DNA of 64,000 nucleotides from Paraburkholderia bryophila. GTDB lineage: Bacteria > Pseudomonadota > Gammaproteobacteria > Burkholderiales > Burkholderiaceae. Made by a program: the position numbers and the translations under genes. Below are positions 26,689 through 35,498 of this stretch, one piece after another (positions within the stretch are counted from its first letter, which is position 1; each line of letters opens with the position of its first letter). The stretch lies in the NCBI RefSeq assembly GCF_003269035.1, contig NZ_QLTK01000011.1:1-64000 (forward strand). Direction: 5' to 3'. A model generated the notes under the pieces. The model saw nothing but the letters and a program-made list of their open reading frames with translations, ran no database searches and had not been told where the DNA came from.

Positions 26689-27351
26689 ATGAACTCATCG
26701 ACAGTGCGCGTCAGCTTGGCGCGCGCCTTAAAGCGAGGCTTGCTCGGCGCAATACTGCTAGGCGCGGCGGCCTGCACGCCGATTCAGGTGCTCACGCATT
26801 CGGTCAGCCAGAACGAGGCCCGCGTGCCGGCCGGGCGCTACGAGGTCGACCCGAACCATACCAGCGTGACGTTCGACATCGACCACTTCAAGTACACGCG
26901 CTTTCAGATCCGCTTCGATCGCAAGAAGGGACAACTCGACTGGAACGAAGGCGGCCTGGATAAGAGCACGACATCGATCACGATCGACGCCGCGAGCATC
27001 GATACGAACGTGCCGCTGCTCGACAAGATGGTGAAAAGCGCCAGCCTGCTCGACGTGGAGCGCTATCCGGAGATTCGCTTTGTGAGCACGCGTTTTGAGC
27101 GCACGGGTGAATCGCGCGGCACGTTGACGGGCGATCTGACGATTCACGGCGTCACGCAGCCCGTGACGCTCGATGTCACGTTCAACGGCTTCGCCCCCGA
27201 TCCGTTGACGAAGCAAGACACGCTCGGTTTTTCAGCCGAGGGGCATTTCAGCCGCGCGAAGTTTGGTTTGGCGACATGGTATCCGGCCGTGGGCGACGAT
27301 ATTCATGTGCGCATTCAGGCGGAGTTCGTGAAAACGCCCGCAGGCGGGTGA
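26689..27351 (+). CDS. YceI-family periplasmic lipid-binding protein
   Basis: A 220-residue YceI-like lipocalin. The N-terminus (VSLARALKRGLLGAILLGAAACTPI) is a signal peptide with a possible lipobox at the Cys. The YceI domain follows: RYEVDPNHTSVTFDIDHFKY, DKMVKSASLLDVERYPEIRF, LTGDLTIHGVTQPVTLDV and FSAEGHFSRAKFGLATWYP. YceI proteins bind polyisoprenoid lipids. I chose the ATG at 26689 because GGAA lies 8 bases upstream; an in-frame ATG at 26680 adds MNV. It is divergent from the TetR gene. Confidence 0.87.
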   Translation: MNSSTVRVSLARALKRGLLGAILLGAAACTPIQVLTHSVSQNEARVPAGRYEVDPNHTSVTFDIDHFKYTRFQIRFDRKKGQLDWNEGGLDKSTTSITIDAASIDTNVPLLDKMVKSASLLDVERYPEIRFVSTRFERTGESRGTLTGDLTIHGVTQPVTLDVTFNGFAPDPLTKQDTLGFSAEGHFSRAKFGLATWYPAVGDDIHVRIQAEFVKTPAGG

Positions 27352-27412
27352 GCGCGCTGCGGGCGTTTTGGTGTCGTTGCGTTGTGTTGCGCTGCGTTAT
27401 TGCTGGGCTAAC

Positions 27413-28444
27413 TCAAGCGGTCGTCCAATCGAGAATCACCTTGCCGCTCTCGCCTGAAAGCATCGTGGCAAACGCTTCCTGATAGTCGTCCACCTTGAAA
27501 TGGTGCGTCAGGATCGGCGACAGATCCAACCCGCTCTGCAGCATCGCGACCATCTTGTACCAGGTCTCGAACATCTCGCGGCCATAAATGCCCTTGATTT
27601 CGAGGCCTTTGAAAATCACCTGCGTCCAGTCGATCGCGGTCTGCGCCGGCGGAATACCGAGCAACGCAATCTTGCCGCCATGGTTCATCGCTTCGAGCAT
27701 GCTGGTGAACGCGCTCGGTACGCCGGACATTTCAAGGCCGACGTCGAAACCTTCGGCCATGTGCAGATCCGCCATGACGTCGCGCAGCGTTTCGCGCGAG
27801 ACGTTCACCGCACGCGTCGCGCCCATCTTGCGCGCGAGTTCGAGCCGGTAATCGTTGACGTCGGTAATCACCACATTGCGCGCGCCGACATGTTTCGCGA
27901 TCGCCACCGCCATGATGCCGATCGGTCCAGCACCGGTAATCAGCACGTCTTCGCCGACCAGATTGAACGACAGCGCCGTGTGCGTGGCATTGCCGAACGG
28001 ATCGAAAATCGCGGCGAGGTCGTCGGAAATCTCGGGCGGAATCTTGAACGCGTTGAAGGCCGGAATCACCAGGTATTCGGCGAACGCGCCCTCGCGATTC
28101 ACGCCGACACCCACCGTGTTGCGGCACAAATGCCGACGACCAGCGCGGCAATTGCGACAGAACCCGCACGTGATATGCCCTTCGCCCGACACGCGATCGC
28201 CGATCGCAAAGCCGCGCACTTCCTGGCCCATCTCCACGATTTCACCCACGTATTCGTGACCGACATGCATCGGCACCGGAATCGTTTTTTGCGCCCAGTC
28301 GTCCCACTTCCAGATGTGAATGTCGGTGCCGCAAATCGCGGTGCGCGTGATGCGGATCATCACGTCGTTGTGACCGACTTCAGGTTTCGCGACATCCGTG
28401 AGCGTCAGGCCCGGTGCGCGTTCAAGTTTTGCCAATGCTTTCAT
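27413..28444 (-). CDS. tdh: L-threonine 3-dehydrogenase
   Basis: A 343-residue zinc medium-chain dehydrogenase that oxidises L-threonine to 2-amino-3-ketobutyrate with NAD+. Catalytic zinc ligands are in RTAICGTDIHIW and MHVGHEYVGEI. Structural zinc cysteines are in GEGHITCGFCRNCRAGRRHLC. The NAD motif is GAGPIGIMAVAIAKHVGA. Length and sequence match the E. coli-type enzyme. It lies 13 bases downstream of kbl, whose product cleaves the unstable keto acid. Confidence 0.95.
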   Translation of the reverse strand: MKALAKLERAPGLTLTDVAKPEVGHNDVMIRITRTAICGTDIHIWKWDDWAQKTIPVPMHVGHEYVGEIVEMGQEVRGFAIGDRVSGEGHITCGFCRNCRAGRRHLCRNTVGVGVNREGAFAEYLVIPAFNAFKIPPEISDDLAAIFDPFGNATHTALSFNLVGEDVLITGAGPIGIMAVAIAKHVGARNVVITDVNDYRLELARKMGATRAVNVSRETLRDVMADLHMAEGFDVGLEMSGVPSAFTSMLEAMNHGGKIALLGIPPAQTAIDWTQVIFKGLEIKGIYGREMFETWYKMVAMLQSGLDLSPILTHHFKVDDYQEAFATMLSGESGKVILDWTTA

Positions 28445-28457
28445 GTGCGGCTCCGGA

Positions 28458-29657
28458 TCAGATCACGCCAAGTTCACGGCCAACGCGTGCGAACGCATCC
28501 ACGGCGCGATCGATCTGCTCCGTGGTGTGCGCGGCGCTCATCTGCGTGCGGATGCGTGCGCGACCCTTCGGCACCACCGGGAACGAAAAGCCGATCACGT
28601 AGACGCCTTCCTTCAACAAGGCATCGGCCATCTTCGAGGCGAGTTGCGCGTCGCCGAGCATGACTGGAATGATCGGATGTTCGCCGGGCACGAGCGTGAA
28701 GCCAAGCGCGCTCATCTTGCCGCGGAAGTGCGCGCCGTTTTCGCGTACGCGTGCGCGCAGTTGCGCGCCTTCCTCGCTGGCGAGTAGTTCGAGCACTTTC
28801 AGCGACGCGGCGGCGATGCTCGGCGTCAAAGTGTTCGAGAACAGATAGGGACGTGAGCGCTGGCGCAACAGCTCGACGATTTCCTTGCGCGCCGCGACGT
28901 AACCGCCCGATGCACCACCCAGCGCTTTACCCAACGTACCCGTGATGATGTCGACGCGCGACAGCACCCCGCAATGTTCCGGCGTACCGCGGCCGTGTTC
29001 GCCGACGAAACCCACCGCGTGCGAATCGTCGACCATCACCAGTGCGCCGTAGCGGTCGGCCAGATCGCAGATGCCGGCGAGGTCGGCGATGATGCCGTCC
29101 ATCGAGAACACGCCGTCGGTCGCGATCAGTTTGAAGCGAGCGCCGGCGGCGTCGGCTTCTTTCAGCCGCGCTTCGAGATCGGCGAGGTCGTTGTTCTTGT
29201 AGCGAAAGCGCTTCGCCTTCGACAGCCGCACGCCGTCGATAATGCTGGCGTGGTTCAATTCGTCGCTAATAATCGCGTCGTTATCGTCGAGCAGTGTTTC
29301 GAACAGGCCGCCGTTTGCGTCGAAACAACTGGAGTAGAGAATACAGTCGTCCGTTTGCAGGAACGCGGCGAGCGCCGACTCGAGTTCCTTGTGCACGCTT
29401 TGCGTGCCGCAAATGAAACGCACCGACGCCATACCGAAGCCGTCGTGATCCAGGCCTTGCTTGGCGGCTTCGATCAGACGCGCGTCGTCGGCGAGTCCCA
29501 GATAGTTGTTCGCGCAGAAATTCAACACGCCCGCACCGTTGGCGAGACGGATATCGGCCGACTGCGGGCTGGCGATCACGCGTTCATTCTTGTAAAAGCC
29601 GTCAGCGCGGATCTGCTCGAGTGTGCCGCGCAGATGGGCGAGGTATTGGTCACGCAT
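28458..29657 (-). CDS. kbl: Glycine C-acetyltransferase (2-amino-3-ketobutyrate CoA ligase)
   Basis: A 399-residue pyridoxal-phosphate enzyme of the alpha-oxoamine synthase family. It converts 2-amino-3-ketobutyrate and CoA to glycine and acetyl-CoA. Key motifs: FCANNYLGLADD, SVRFICGTQSVHKELE, DDSHAVGFVGEHGRGTPEHC (PLP Asp and His) and the PLP-lysine block DIITGTLGKALGGASGGY. The ATG at 29657 (MRDQYLAHLRGTL) is preceded by AGGAG; the upstream in-frame extension is not family-like. It forms an operon with tdh and is divergent from an XRE-cupin regulator. Confidence 0.95.
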   Translation of the reverse strand: MRDQYLAHLRGTLEQIRADGFYKNERVIASPQSADIRLANGAGVLNFCANNYLGLADDARLIEAAKQGLDHDGFGMASVRFICGTQSVHKELESALAAFLQTDDCILYSSCFDANGGLFETLLDDNDAIISDELNHASIIDGVRLSKAKRFRYKNNDLADLEARLKEADAAGARFKLIATDGVFSMDGIIADLAGICDLADRYGALVMVDDSHAVGFVGEHGRGTPEHCGVLSRVDIITGTLGKALGGASGGYVAARKEIVELLRQRSRPYLFSNTLTPSIAAASLKVLELLASEEGAQLRARVRENGAHFRGKMSALGFTLVPGEHPIIPVMLGDAQLASKMADALLKEGVYVIGFSFPVVPKGRARIRTQMSAAHTTEQIDRAVDAFARVGRELGVI

Positions 29658-29806
29658 GAACCAGACTCCTGAAATGGGTGAGAGCGCCCGGGTCAGCGTG
29701 TTCGGCATGTGCGACCACGAGGCGGCCTGTTATAGTCGGCTGTCAGTTTTAGCGGATATTTTCGTTTTTTCGAACTAAAATCCGATATATCGAACAACTC
29801 TAAACG

Positions 29807-30451
29807 ATGGGTCAGGAAATGGCAAGTTCGGGTATTCGCCGCGCCGCGGCCGCTGCGGCGTCTGTTGCGGGCGCGGCCGCGGGTCCGGTGGCCGCAATCG
29901 CGGCGCCGCCGCGTGTCGGCGAACACATTCAGCGTCTGCGCGCCGAACGGCGCATGACGCTCGACGATCTGTCGCGCGCAGCCGGCGTGTCGAAGTCCAT
30001 GCTATCTGAGATCGAGCGCGACAAGGCGAATCCGACTATCGCGGTCGCCTGGCGGCTGACCAATGCGCTCGGCGTTAGTCTCGATTCGCTGTTCGCGCCG
30101 CAAAAGACGCCGGAGGCGATCGCCGTCTCCGGTCCGCACGACATTCCCACGCTGAGCGGGCACGAAGCCAAGTATCAATTGCGGGTGTGGGGGCCGATCG
30201 AGCTGGCCGGCAAGTTCGAGTGGTACGAATTGACGCTGCAAGCGGGCGGGGCGTTGGTGTCGAACGCGCACGAACCCGGTACGCGTGAACATCTGACTGT
30301 GCTGCATGGCTCGATTGAAATCGAGGCGGCCGGTACAACGAAACGGCTCAAGACGGCGGACACGGCGCGTTACGTCGCCGACGAGCCGCATGCGATCCGC
30401 AACACCGGCAAGGGCGAGGCGAAAGCCCTGTTGGTGGTGATTCACGGCTGA
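29807..30451 (+). CDS. XRE-family regulator with C-terminal cupin
   Basis: A 214-residue regulator. After an alanine-rich leader (residues 1-35), an XRE helix-turn-helix (36-95: IQRLRAERRMTLDDLSRAAG, VSKSMLSEIERDKANPTIAV) is followed by a cupin domain with EPGTREHLTVLHGSIEIEAAG and DEPHAIRNTGKGEAKALLVV. Such proteins sense small metabolites through the cupin. It is divergent from kbl-tdh across about 150 bp that contain AT-rich repeats of CGATAT/CGAAC type, so it is the likely controller of threonine catabolism; this is inference. No Shine-Dalgarno is evident at the chosen start. Confidence 0.87.
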   Translation: MGQEMASSGIRRAAAAAASVAGAAAGPVAAIAAPPRVGEHIQRLRAERRMTLDDLSRAAGVSKSMLSEIERDKANPTIAVAWRLTNALGVSLDSLFAPQKTPEAIAVSGPHDIPTLSGHEAKYQLRVWGPIELAGKFEWYELTLQAGGALVSNAHEPGTREHLTVLHGSIEIEAAGTTKRLKTADTARYVADEPHAIRNTGKGEAKALLVVIHG

Positions 30452-30518
30452 CGCGGCCGCTCACCGTTAGTCGCGCGTGGCGAGAGTGGCTGTTCGGCGG
30501 ATGAGGTTGCACCAAACA

Positions 30519-30534
30519 CTGTATGTTTGTACAG
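30519..30534. promoter_or_regulatory. LexA (SOS) box
   Basis: CTGTATGTTTGTACAG keeps both CTGT and ACAG half-sites with exactly 8 bases between them, the beta/gamma-proteobacterial LexA consensus. It lies 25 bases before the ATG of the small gene at 30560. Confidence 0.72.
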
Positions 30535-30559
30535 TACTGGATATCGACTGGAGCCGACA

Positions 30560-30949
30560 ATGAACGACCTGACAACCGACCACGCTCTGGCCGCGCTGCG
30601 CTATCAAACCGCAGCGCGCGATCTCGAACGCATCGTGCGCAATATCGCCGCGCGCTACATCGTGCAAGAGGTGCCGCTTACGTGGCGACTGCTGCATGCC
30701 GTCGAGGCCGAGGCGCTGGCCGACCTCGGCTTTGCCAGCCGGCACGACGCGATCATGCTCGGGCTGTTTCAGCGCCCGTCCGATCTGCCTTATCCCGAGA
30801 CCGATGATGGCGTGGACTTTGGTACGTCTACCGCCTTGCCCGCGGTGTTCGCGTTCGCGGTCTGCGCCTATGAAGAAGCGGCTCGCCGCGCCGCGCAACC
30901 TGTTGCGCAAGCCGCGCCGCTGAAACGCGCGCGGGCTTGGGGCGACTGA
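30560..30949 (+). CDS. Hypothetical protein under a LexA box, 129 aa
   Basis: A cytoplasmic, mostly helical protein of no family I can name. The first 60 residues form amphipathic helices (ALRYQTAARDLERIVRNIAA, ARYIVQEVPLTWRLLHAVEA). A middle part reads LADLGFASRHDAIMLGLFQR, and the C-terminus is alanine-rich and basic. GGAG lies 7 bases before the ATG at 30560; a longer frame from 30527 would begin inside the LexA box. The SOS-type operator predicts DNA-damage induction. It precedes the recombinase-like gene by about 60 bases and could be co-transcribed with it. Confidence 0.7.
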   Translation: MNDLTTDHALAALRYQTAARDLERIVRNIAARYIVQEVPLTWRLLHAVEAEALADLGFASRHDAIMLGLFQRPSDLPYPETDDGVDFGTSTALPAVFAFAVCAYEEAARRAAQPVAQAAPLKRARAWGD

Positions 30950-31011
30950 CTCAGGGCTGATTTTTCGCTGGTTGCCACCTACAATGTGCGCAACTAACGG
31001 AAGAATAGCTT

Positions 31012-32094
31012 ATGTCACCTCACCATCTGTCCGACCCGGTTCCACGGCCCACGCCGTCGACCGATCTATTCGATCAGCAGCGCGAAGACTGGCGCCGCGA
31101 TCCGCAAATCGCATTCGACGCATGGCTCGCCAATCAACATTTCCGGCGTTCGTCCGCTGAAGTCTACCAGGCACAATGGGGACTCTTTCTCGATTGGCTG
31201 GCTGTACGCCAGAAGAGTCTCGTGACGGTCGACACGCACACCATCGCCGAATTTGTCGGCGGCCTTGAGATTCGTAAACCTCAACGCATCCGCTATTTGC
31301 GCTTGATCGAGCGGGTGCTGGACCATGTGCGTGAAATCGAGTCCGCGTCGACCAACCCCGCCCGATTCATTGCTCAAGATGGCGAAGCGGCCTGGCGAAA
31401 CGCACGCGACAATGAGCCTACCGGTTTTCTCAACCATGCCGAACGTACCGCGCTGATTGCGCATCTGTTTTCGCCGTTGCCGGATTTGTCAGCCGCGCAG
31501 CGCTGGCGGGAACGACGCGATCGCGCGCTGATTGCCGTGTTTCTCGGCGGTGGATTGAAGACCGGGGAAGCTGGCGCGCTTTCGGTTAGTTGCGTGAATG
31601 TCGGATCGCCCTGGGTCACGATCGAGTCGGCCAATCCCATGTTGATGCGGCGCACCCGGCTTGCGCCCTTCGCCACAGCCCTACTCGACGCATGGCTTGC
31701 CGAGCGGCGTCTGTCGGAATTGGCCGGCAATCTGGTTTTTCCCGCGTCGCCATCCGGGCGGCCGATGCACAAGGCCACCATGCTGCGTTCGGTCGACGCG
31801 CTGATCGACGCGGCGGGCATCGCGGCGTCGCGTGCGTCGCGAGCCAGTCCGCAAACCTTGCGGAACACGTTCGCGGCGGATCTTTTTGAGAGCGGGGTGG
31901 AGGCGGAACTGGTGGGGCAATGGCTCGGCTTTGTTCAAGCCGTATCGGCGAACCGGTTGTATCGCGCGTGGCAAACGTGGGCGGATCAGCAGGATTCACC
32001 TGCTTTGGATAAACCGGATCCTGCGGCGCCATCCTTGCCAGAACCCAGGCGTGACGGACGTTTAACGAGGAGAAGGGGAGGCAACGAGCCCTGA
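31012..32094 (+). CDS. Tyrosine-recombinase-like protein with degenerate catalytic residues
   Basis: A 360-residue protein with the layout of a phage integrase/XerC: an N-terminal SAM-like DNA-binding domain (30-125) and a C-terminal catalytic-type domain. The usual catalytic set is changed. The first Arg is Lys183 (GGGLKTGEAGAL), the H-x-x-R box reads SPQTLRNTFAADL with Gln281 for His while Arg284 is kept, the LGH/LGW residue is Phe307 (WLGFVQAVS), and Tyr317 is the only nucleophile candidate. It may have lost strand-exchange activity and kept DNA binding. It sits between a LexA-controlled gene and iterons, pointing towards the KfrA-like gene. Confidence 0.8.
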   Translation: MSPHHLSDPVPRPTPSTDLFDQQREDWRRDPQIAFDAWLANQHFRRSSAEVYQAQWGLFLDWLAVRQKSLVTVDTHTIAEFVGGLEIRKPQRIRYLRLIERVLDHVREIESASTNPARFIAQDGEAAWRNARDNEPTGFLNHAERTALIAHLFSPLPDLSAAQRWRERRDRALIAVFLGGGLKTGEAGALSVSCVNVGSPWVTIESANPMLMRRTRLAPFATALLDAWLAERRLSELAGNLVFPASPSGRPMHKATMLRSVDALIDAAGIAASRASRASPQTLRNTFAADLFESGVEAELVGQWLGFVQAVSANRLYRAWQTWADQQDSPALDKPDPAAPSLPEPRRDGRLTRRRGGNEP

Positions 32095-32132
32095 ACATCC
32101 TCACCTCTCGGGTCCCGAATTTCCTCACCTTT
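32089..32132 (-). repeat. Two initiator iterons between convergent genes
   Basis: Two inverted copies, at 32089-32109 (CCTGAACATCCTCACCTC, divergent) and 32112-32132 (TCCCGAATTTCCTCACCTTT, good). They lie at the 3' ends of the recombinase-like and KfrA-like genes. Confidence 0.65.
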
Positions 32133-32144
32133 AGCTGTTGTCCG

Positions 32145-33371
32145 TTATTGCGGGACGCCGGACCGCCACGCCGAGCCGGCGATCGGGTCATTCGACAAAA
32201 ACCGACTAACCGCCTCCAGCCTTGATTCGCCGAGGCCGGAAGAGTGATCACATTCTGGACATTGCAGTTCGAAGCGGTGATCGACCTGCGACAGCTCCGG
32301 CTCACCTTCCTCACATTTCGGGCATCGCAAGGGCAGAGCGACGTGACCGTCCGCGGCAGTTCCGATTTCCCGTAACTCTTCGCTGCTAAGCCGCCCAGCT
32401 TCGACCAGCGAACACAGCAAGCCGGCAATTTCCGGGGCGATCCCTTGCTGACTACGCAGCACGGTGACTTGTTTTGTCAATGTATCGACGTCATCCGATT
32501 GTTCGCGCAGTTGCGCATCGAGCCGGTCTCCACGCGCCTTGGCTGCGGCGATCTGCTGAATAAACTCGAATTCCTTGCGACTGGCGTCGCGTACGGCTGA
32601 CTGATAAGTCGCCGCCATCGTGCGAAGGGAGTCCAACTCGACCAGCATGGGCTTCACGCGTCGCTCGGCTTCGGCGATCGCGTCTTTGATCTGTTGCGCA
32701 TAGTGCTCGGTGTTTTGCCGCAATTCGACGTGCAATGCGTCGATCCGGTCGCGAAGTGTCGCGTTGGTCGCACATTCATTGTCGAGCCGCTGGCGAAGCG
32801 TCTCGTTTTCCTGATCAAGCCGCCGAACCGTTGCCTGCAAGCCTTCCTGGTGAACATTGCCGTGCGTGGTCGCACTGGATAACCGGGTTTCGAGCTCGCG
32901 GACCTTTTCCCATGCGGCTTCGGCCCGCAATTCGCTGCGCTTGATCGCGTCCTCGGACGCTTCCAGCCGGATTTCGGCGTCTCGAGCGCGTTGATCGGCG
33001 TCCGTGATCTGGTTGCGGACTTCGGCACGTTCGTCGTCCAACGCGGTTCTCGCATGAACGACCGCCTCCTCGAAAAGAGCGCCCAACAGTTCGCCGGCAC
33101 GATCTTCCAAGGCTTTGGGAATGGCGCCGGCGCCAACTTTGACACGCGACACGCTTCGGATGCGCTCCCAGAAATGGTCGATGTCTTTTGGGATATCGCT
33201 CGCGCTGCCGGTCTGCGTGAGGTCGCGAACCGTCGCCATGGACGGACGAATACCCAGATCAAAAAACAACCGCTTGCAGGCATGGAGCGACAATTCTTGC
33301 CGACGGGCGCCGCTGGTTCGCATCGAGTCGAGCTCGTCGCGAATGGTTTGCCGTAACTGATCCAGATTCAT
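32145..33371 (-). CDS. KfrA-like DNA-binding coiled-coil protein with C-terminal zinc ribbon
   Basis: A 408-residue protein. Residues 1-110 match the KfrA N-terminal (plasmid replication region) DNA-binding domain, with ACKRLFFDLGIRPSMATVRD and IPKDIDHFWERIRSVSRVKV. Residues 110-310 are a long coiled coil. A C-terminal zinc ribbon (about 345-375) has CPKC and CPEC pairs. KfrA proteins of plasmids are autorepressors and nucleoid- or partition-associated. The zinc ribbon is an addition. GAGG lies 5 bases before the ATG. It reads away from the iteron array, so its promoter borders the origin. Confidence 0.82.
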   Translation of the reverse strand: MNLDQLRQTIRDELDSMRTSGARRQELSLHACKRLFFDLGIRPSMATVRDLTQTGSASDIPKDIDHFWERIRSVSRVKVGAGAIPKALEDRAGELLGALFEEAVVHARTALDDERAEVRNQITDADQRARDAEIRLEASEDAIKRSELRAEAAWEKVRELETRLSSATTHGNVHQEGLQATVRRLDQENETLRQRLDNECATNATLRDRIDALHVELRQNTEHYAQQIKDAIAEAERRVKPMLVELDSLRTMAATYQSAVRDASRKEFEFIQQIAAAKARGDRLDAQLREQSDDVDTLTKQVTVLRSQQGIAPEIAGLLCSLVEAGRLSSEELREIGTAADGHVALPLRCPKCEEGEPELSQVDHRFELQCPECDHSSGLGESRLEAVSRFLSNDPIAGSAWRSGVPQ

Positions 33372-33404
33372 GTATACCTCGATGTCGCTCGAATTGCATG
33401 AATC

Positions 33405-33445
33405 ATAACAATTTACGTAACGTTTGCTACGTTTTTATCGACATG
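33405..33445. promoter_or_regulatory. Candidate operator/promoter zone of the KfrA-like gene
   Basis: An AT-rich stretch with repeated TACGT elements (TTACGTAACG, GCTACGTTTT) just upstream of the KfrA-like gene. It includes TTATCGACA at 33435-33443, one base from a DnaA box. KfrA autorepression at such repeats is known for plasmids; here it is inference. Confidence 0.3.
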
Positions 33446-33755
33446 GGGCTGTCTTTGCTGAATCGGCGTCAGTTAACACCCAGGAAGCATCGCGGAAACA
33501 TCATGCAGCCGGATTTTCCGTGAAACAAAACGAAGAATAGCCAACAAGTCTTTGTAAAGAAAGAGGATTTACGGTGTTTTCAGCGATCGCGCACTGTTTC
33601 ACGACCGTGTCATGGCGGCGAGGTGGTTTGGAGGCCTTGTCTGAAGGACGCACGGGGTGGAGATTCTAGAGAGTAATAAAAGTAAACACCTTTGAACCCA
33701 TGTTAAAAACGTTAACGCCACGGCAAAGCTATACCTGGTAAGGGTTTCAGGGCGC

Positions 33756-35380
33756 TAAGGTGAAGCTTTCCGGGAGAGGTGGTGAGGTCTTGCGGGAGGG
33801 TTCAGTGATGGAGTTCGGGGGCCTTGGTGAGCAGGTCCGGGACAGGACGTGAGCGGGTTCGGGAGACACCCCAAAAACCAGGTTTGTTCAAAGGTGAGGT
33901 TTTGCGGGACCTTCTCGTCGGGGATCGCCCGACGGCGCTTGATCGTGCGTTCCAGGGCCGGCCCACCTGAAGGTGAGCGCTTTCAGGACCGTCTTTGCTC
34001 CCGATTTTTGGCGGTATACGGGGCGCGTAAACCCCTTCGGTGAGTCAAGACGGGAGAAAACGCGAACCGAAGGTGAGATTTTACGGGGCCGAGGTACCGT
34101 TTTGCCAATTTTTTGTGCATTGCGAGGCTTAAGGTGAGGGTTTGCGGGAGCCCAACGGCCGTTGCTGCCGTTTTCCGACTGCAAGCTCGACGGAGTTGCT
34201 GGTGCCGCGCTTGACAAAGGTGAGGAAATTCGGGAGATACGAATCGACGCGATCGACCAGACTTCAGATCTTCCGATTTTTGCCAAAGGTGAGGTTTTTC
34301 GGGAGTGTTTTGAGCTGGTTTGGATCGCTGAGGTGAGGAAATACAGGATCAAAACGGCCCGAATCGCTCGGAAATGCCCTACACACGTAGATGAATTGCG
34401 CCGGGTGTTTTGTCCGTTGGATTTCAAAGGTGAGGTTTTTCGGGACCTTTGTGGCTGGATCGGATGTGTTCTATTTCGACGAGAAAGTCGTTTTAGGTGA
34501 GGTTTTACGGGAGGTGGAAGCGAAATTCCTCACAGGCGTGATTTCGTAACCTATTGAATATATGTACTATTTTCACGGAATTTTGGAGTGGTGAGGTTTT
34601 TCGGGAGGCTTTTTGAGGCAAGCTTTTTATTACCCGCGTGGCTCAAAGGTGAGAGTTTTCGGGAGAGTTTTTTCGCGATCCTTGCGCCCCACCACGCTAG
34701 AGGCCGCGTCGTTCCGTGTCTTGTGCCGCCGGTAAGGTGAGACTTTTCGGGGGGCGTTGGTCGATTCGCTGCCGGCGCATGAGTGGCAGACGGCTTTTGC
34801 GGCAGCTTTAAGTGACCGCTGCGCAGCGCTGTCTGCGGCCGACGTCGCGTGGCCGGAGCGCTTGCGTTGCTGCGATAGCGCGATGCGCTGCAAATGAATC
34901 GCGTACCGACGATTCATCGCCAGCACCGTCTGAGGCTCAATCCGAGCTTGCTGACTGGTCGCGGGCGAGCGCCCTGCGGGGCGGGGCTCCGCCGGTACAG
35001 GCGTTGCAGACTTGGCAGCGCGTAGTTAGAAGGCTTGCAGACGGTTTCGTGTTGTGGATTTACTCCAGCCGTCCGTCGCACCGAATGTGATGTCGGGGTT
35101 CGCCTTTGATGTGGTTCAGGCGGGGCCGTCCCCTCCCCTACCGAAGGCGTGAGTCTCTTCGAGGAGGGGCGCTTCGGCCAAACGGATCGGCATCAGTTCG
35201 TCTGGCTCAGTCCGGTGTGCGAGCGGCAAAATTTCCGGAAATTTTTTAAGGTGAGGAGATTCGGGATCAAGTCACCACTGTTCGCGCCGGCGAGGGAAAA
35301 GGCCGGAATTTGCCAGGGCCGCGACCTGCAAGGACAGCCCCAACCTGGCGCCTGACAGCTGAGGTGAGGCTTTTCGGGAG
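33756..35380 (+). repeat. Main iteron array of the chromosome-2 origin
   Basis: About 18 direct copies of AAGGTGAGGNTTTTCGGGAG upstream of the initiator gene. They start near 33756, 33778, 33845, 33890, 33969, 34036, 34069, 34130, 34216, 34285, 34329, 34426, 34493, 34587, 34645, 34733, 35247 and 35360. The best copies are 33890, 34216, 34285, 34426 and 34645. All point towards the initiator. Steps vary from 22 to 97 bases, with a 490-base iteron-free interval at 34754-35246. An AT-rich patch at 34550-34585 is a candidate unwinding site. No gene is convincing in 33372-35498. Confidence 0.88.
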
Positions 35381-35498
35381 GCGCTCGAGGTGAGTCGTGC
35401 GTCGTAAACTCACTTCACCCGGAACGGTGAGACGCACGCTATAGACGGGTATCACCACAGCCGGTATGCTCTCGCCAAATCCCTCCTCGACCTGACGC

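Larger units (their letters stand above)
33372..35498. other. Putative replication origin region (oriC2-type)
   Basis: Non-coding interval between the divergent KfrA-like gene and the initiator gene. It holds the main iteron array, AT-rich patches, and two weak DnaA-box-like 9-mers (33435-33443 TTATCGACA; 35054-35062 TGTGGATTT). Iterons next to a Rep_3-type initiator and parAB are the standard structure of a plasmid-derived origin. Confidence 0.82.

Noticed and set aside
34630..34926. Basic 98-aa open frame on the minus strand inside the origin region
   Set aside because: It crosses two iterons at its 3' part, has no clear ribosome-binding site, and its composition is only marginally protein-like. 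I treat the region as non-coding.
35149..35355. 68-aa open frame just upstream of the initiator
   Set aside because: It runs through an iteron and has no family-like sequence.
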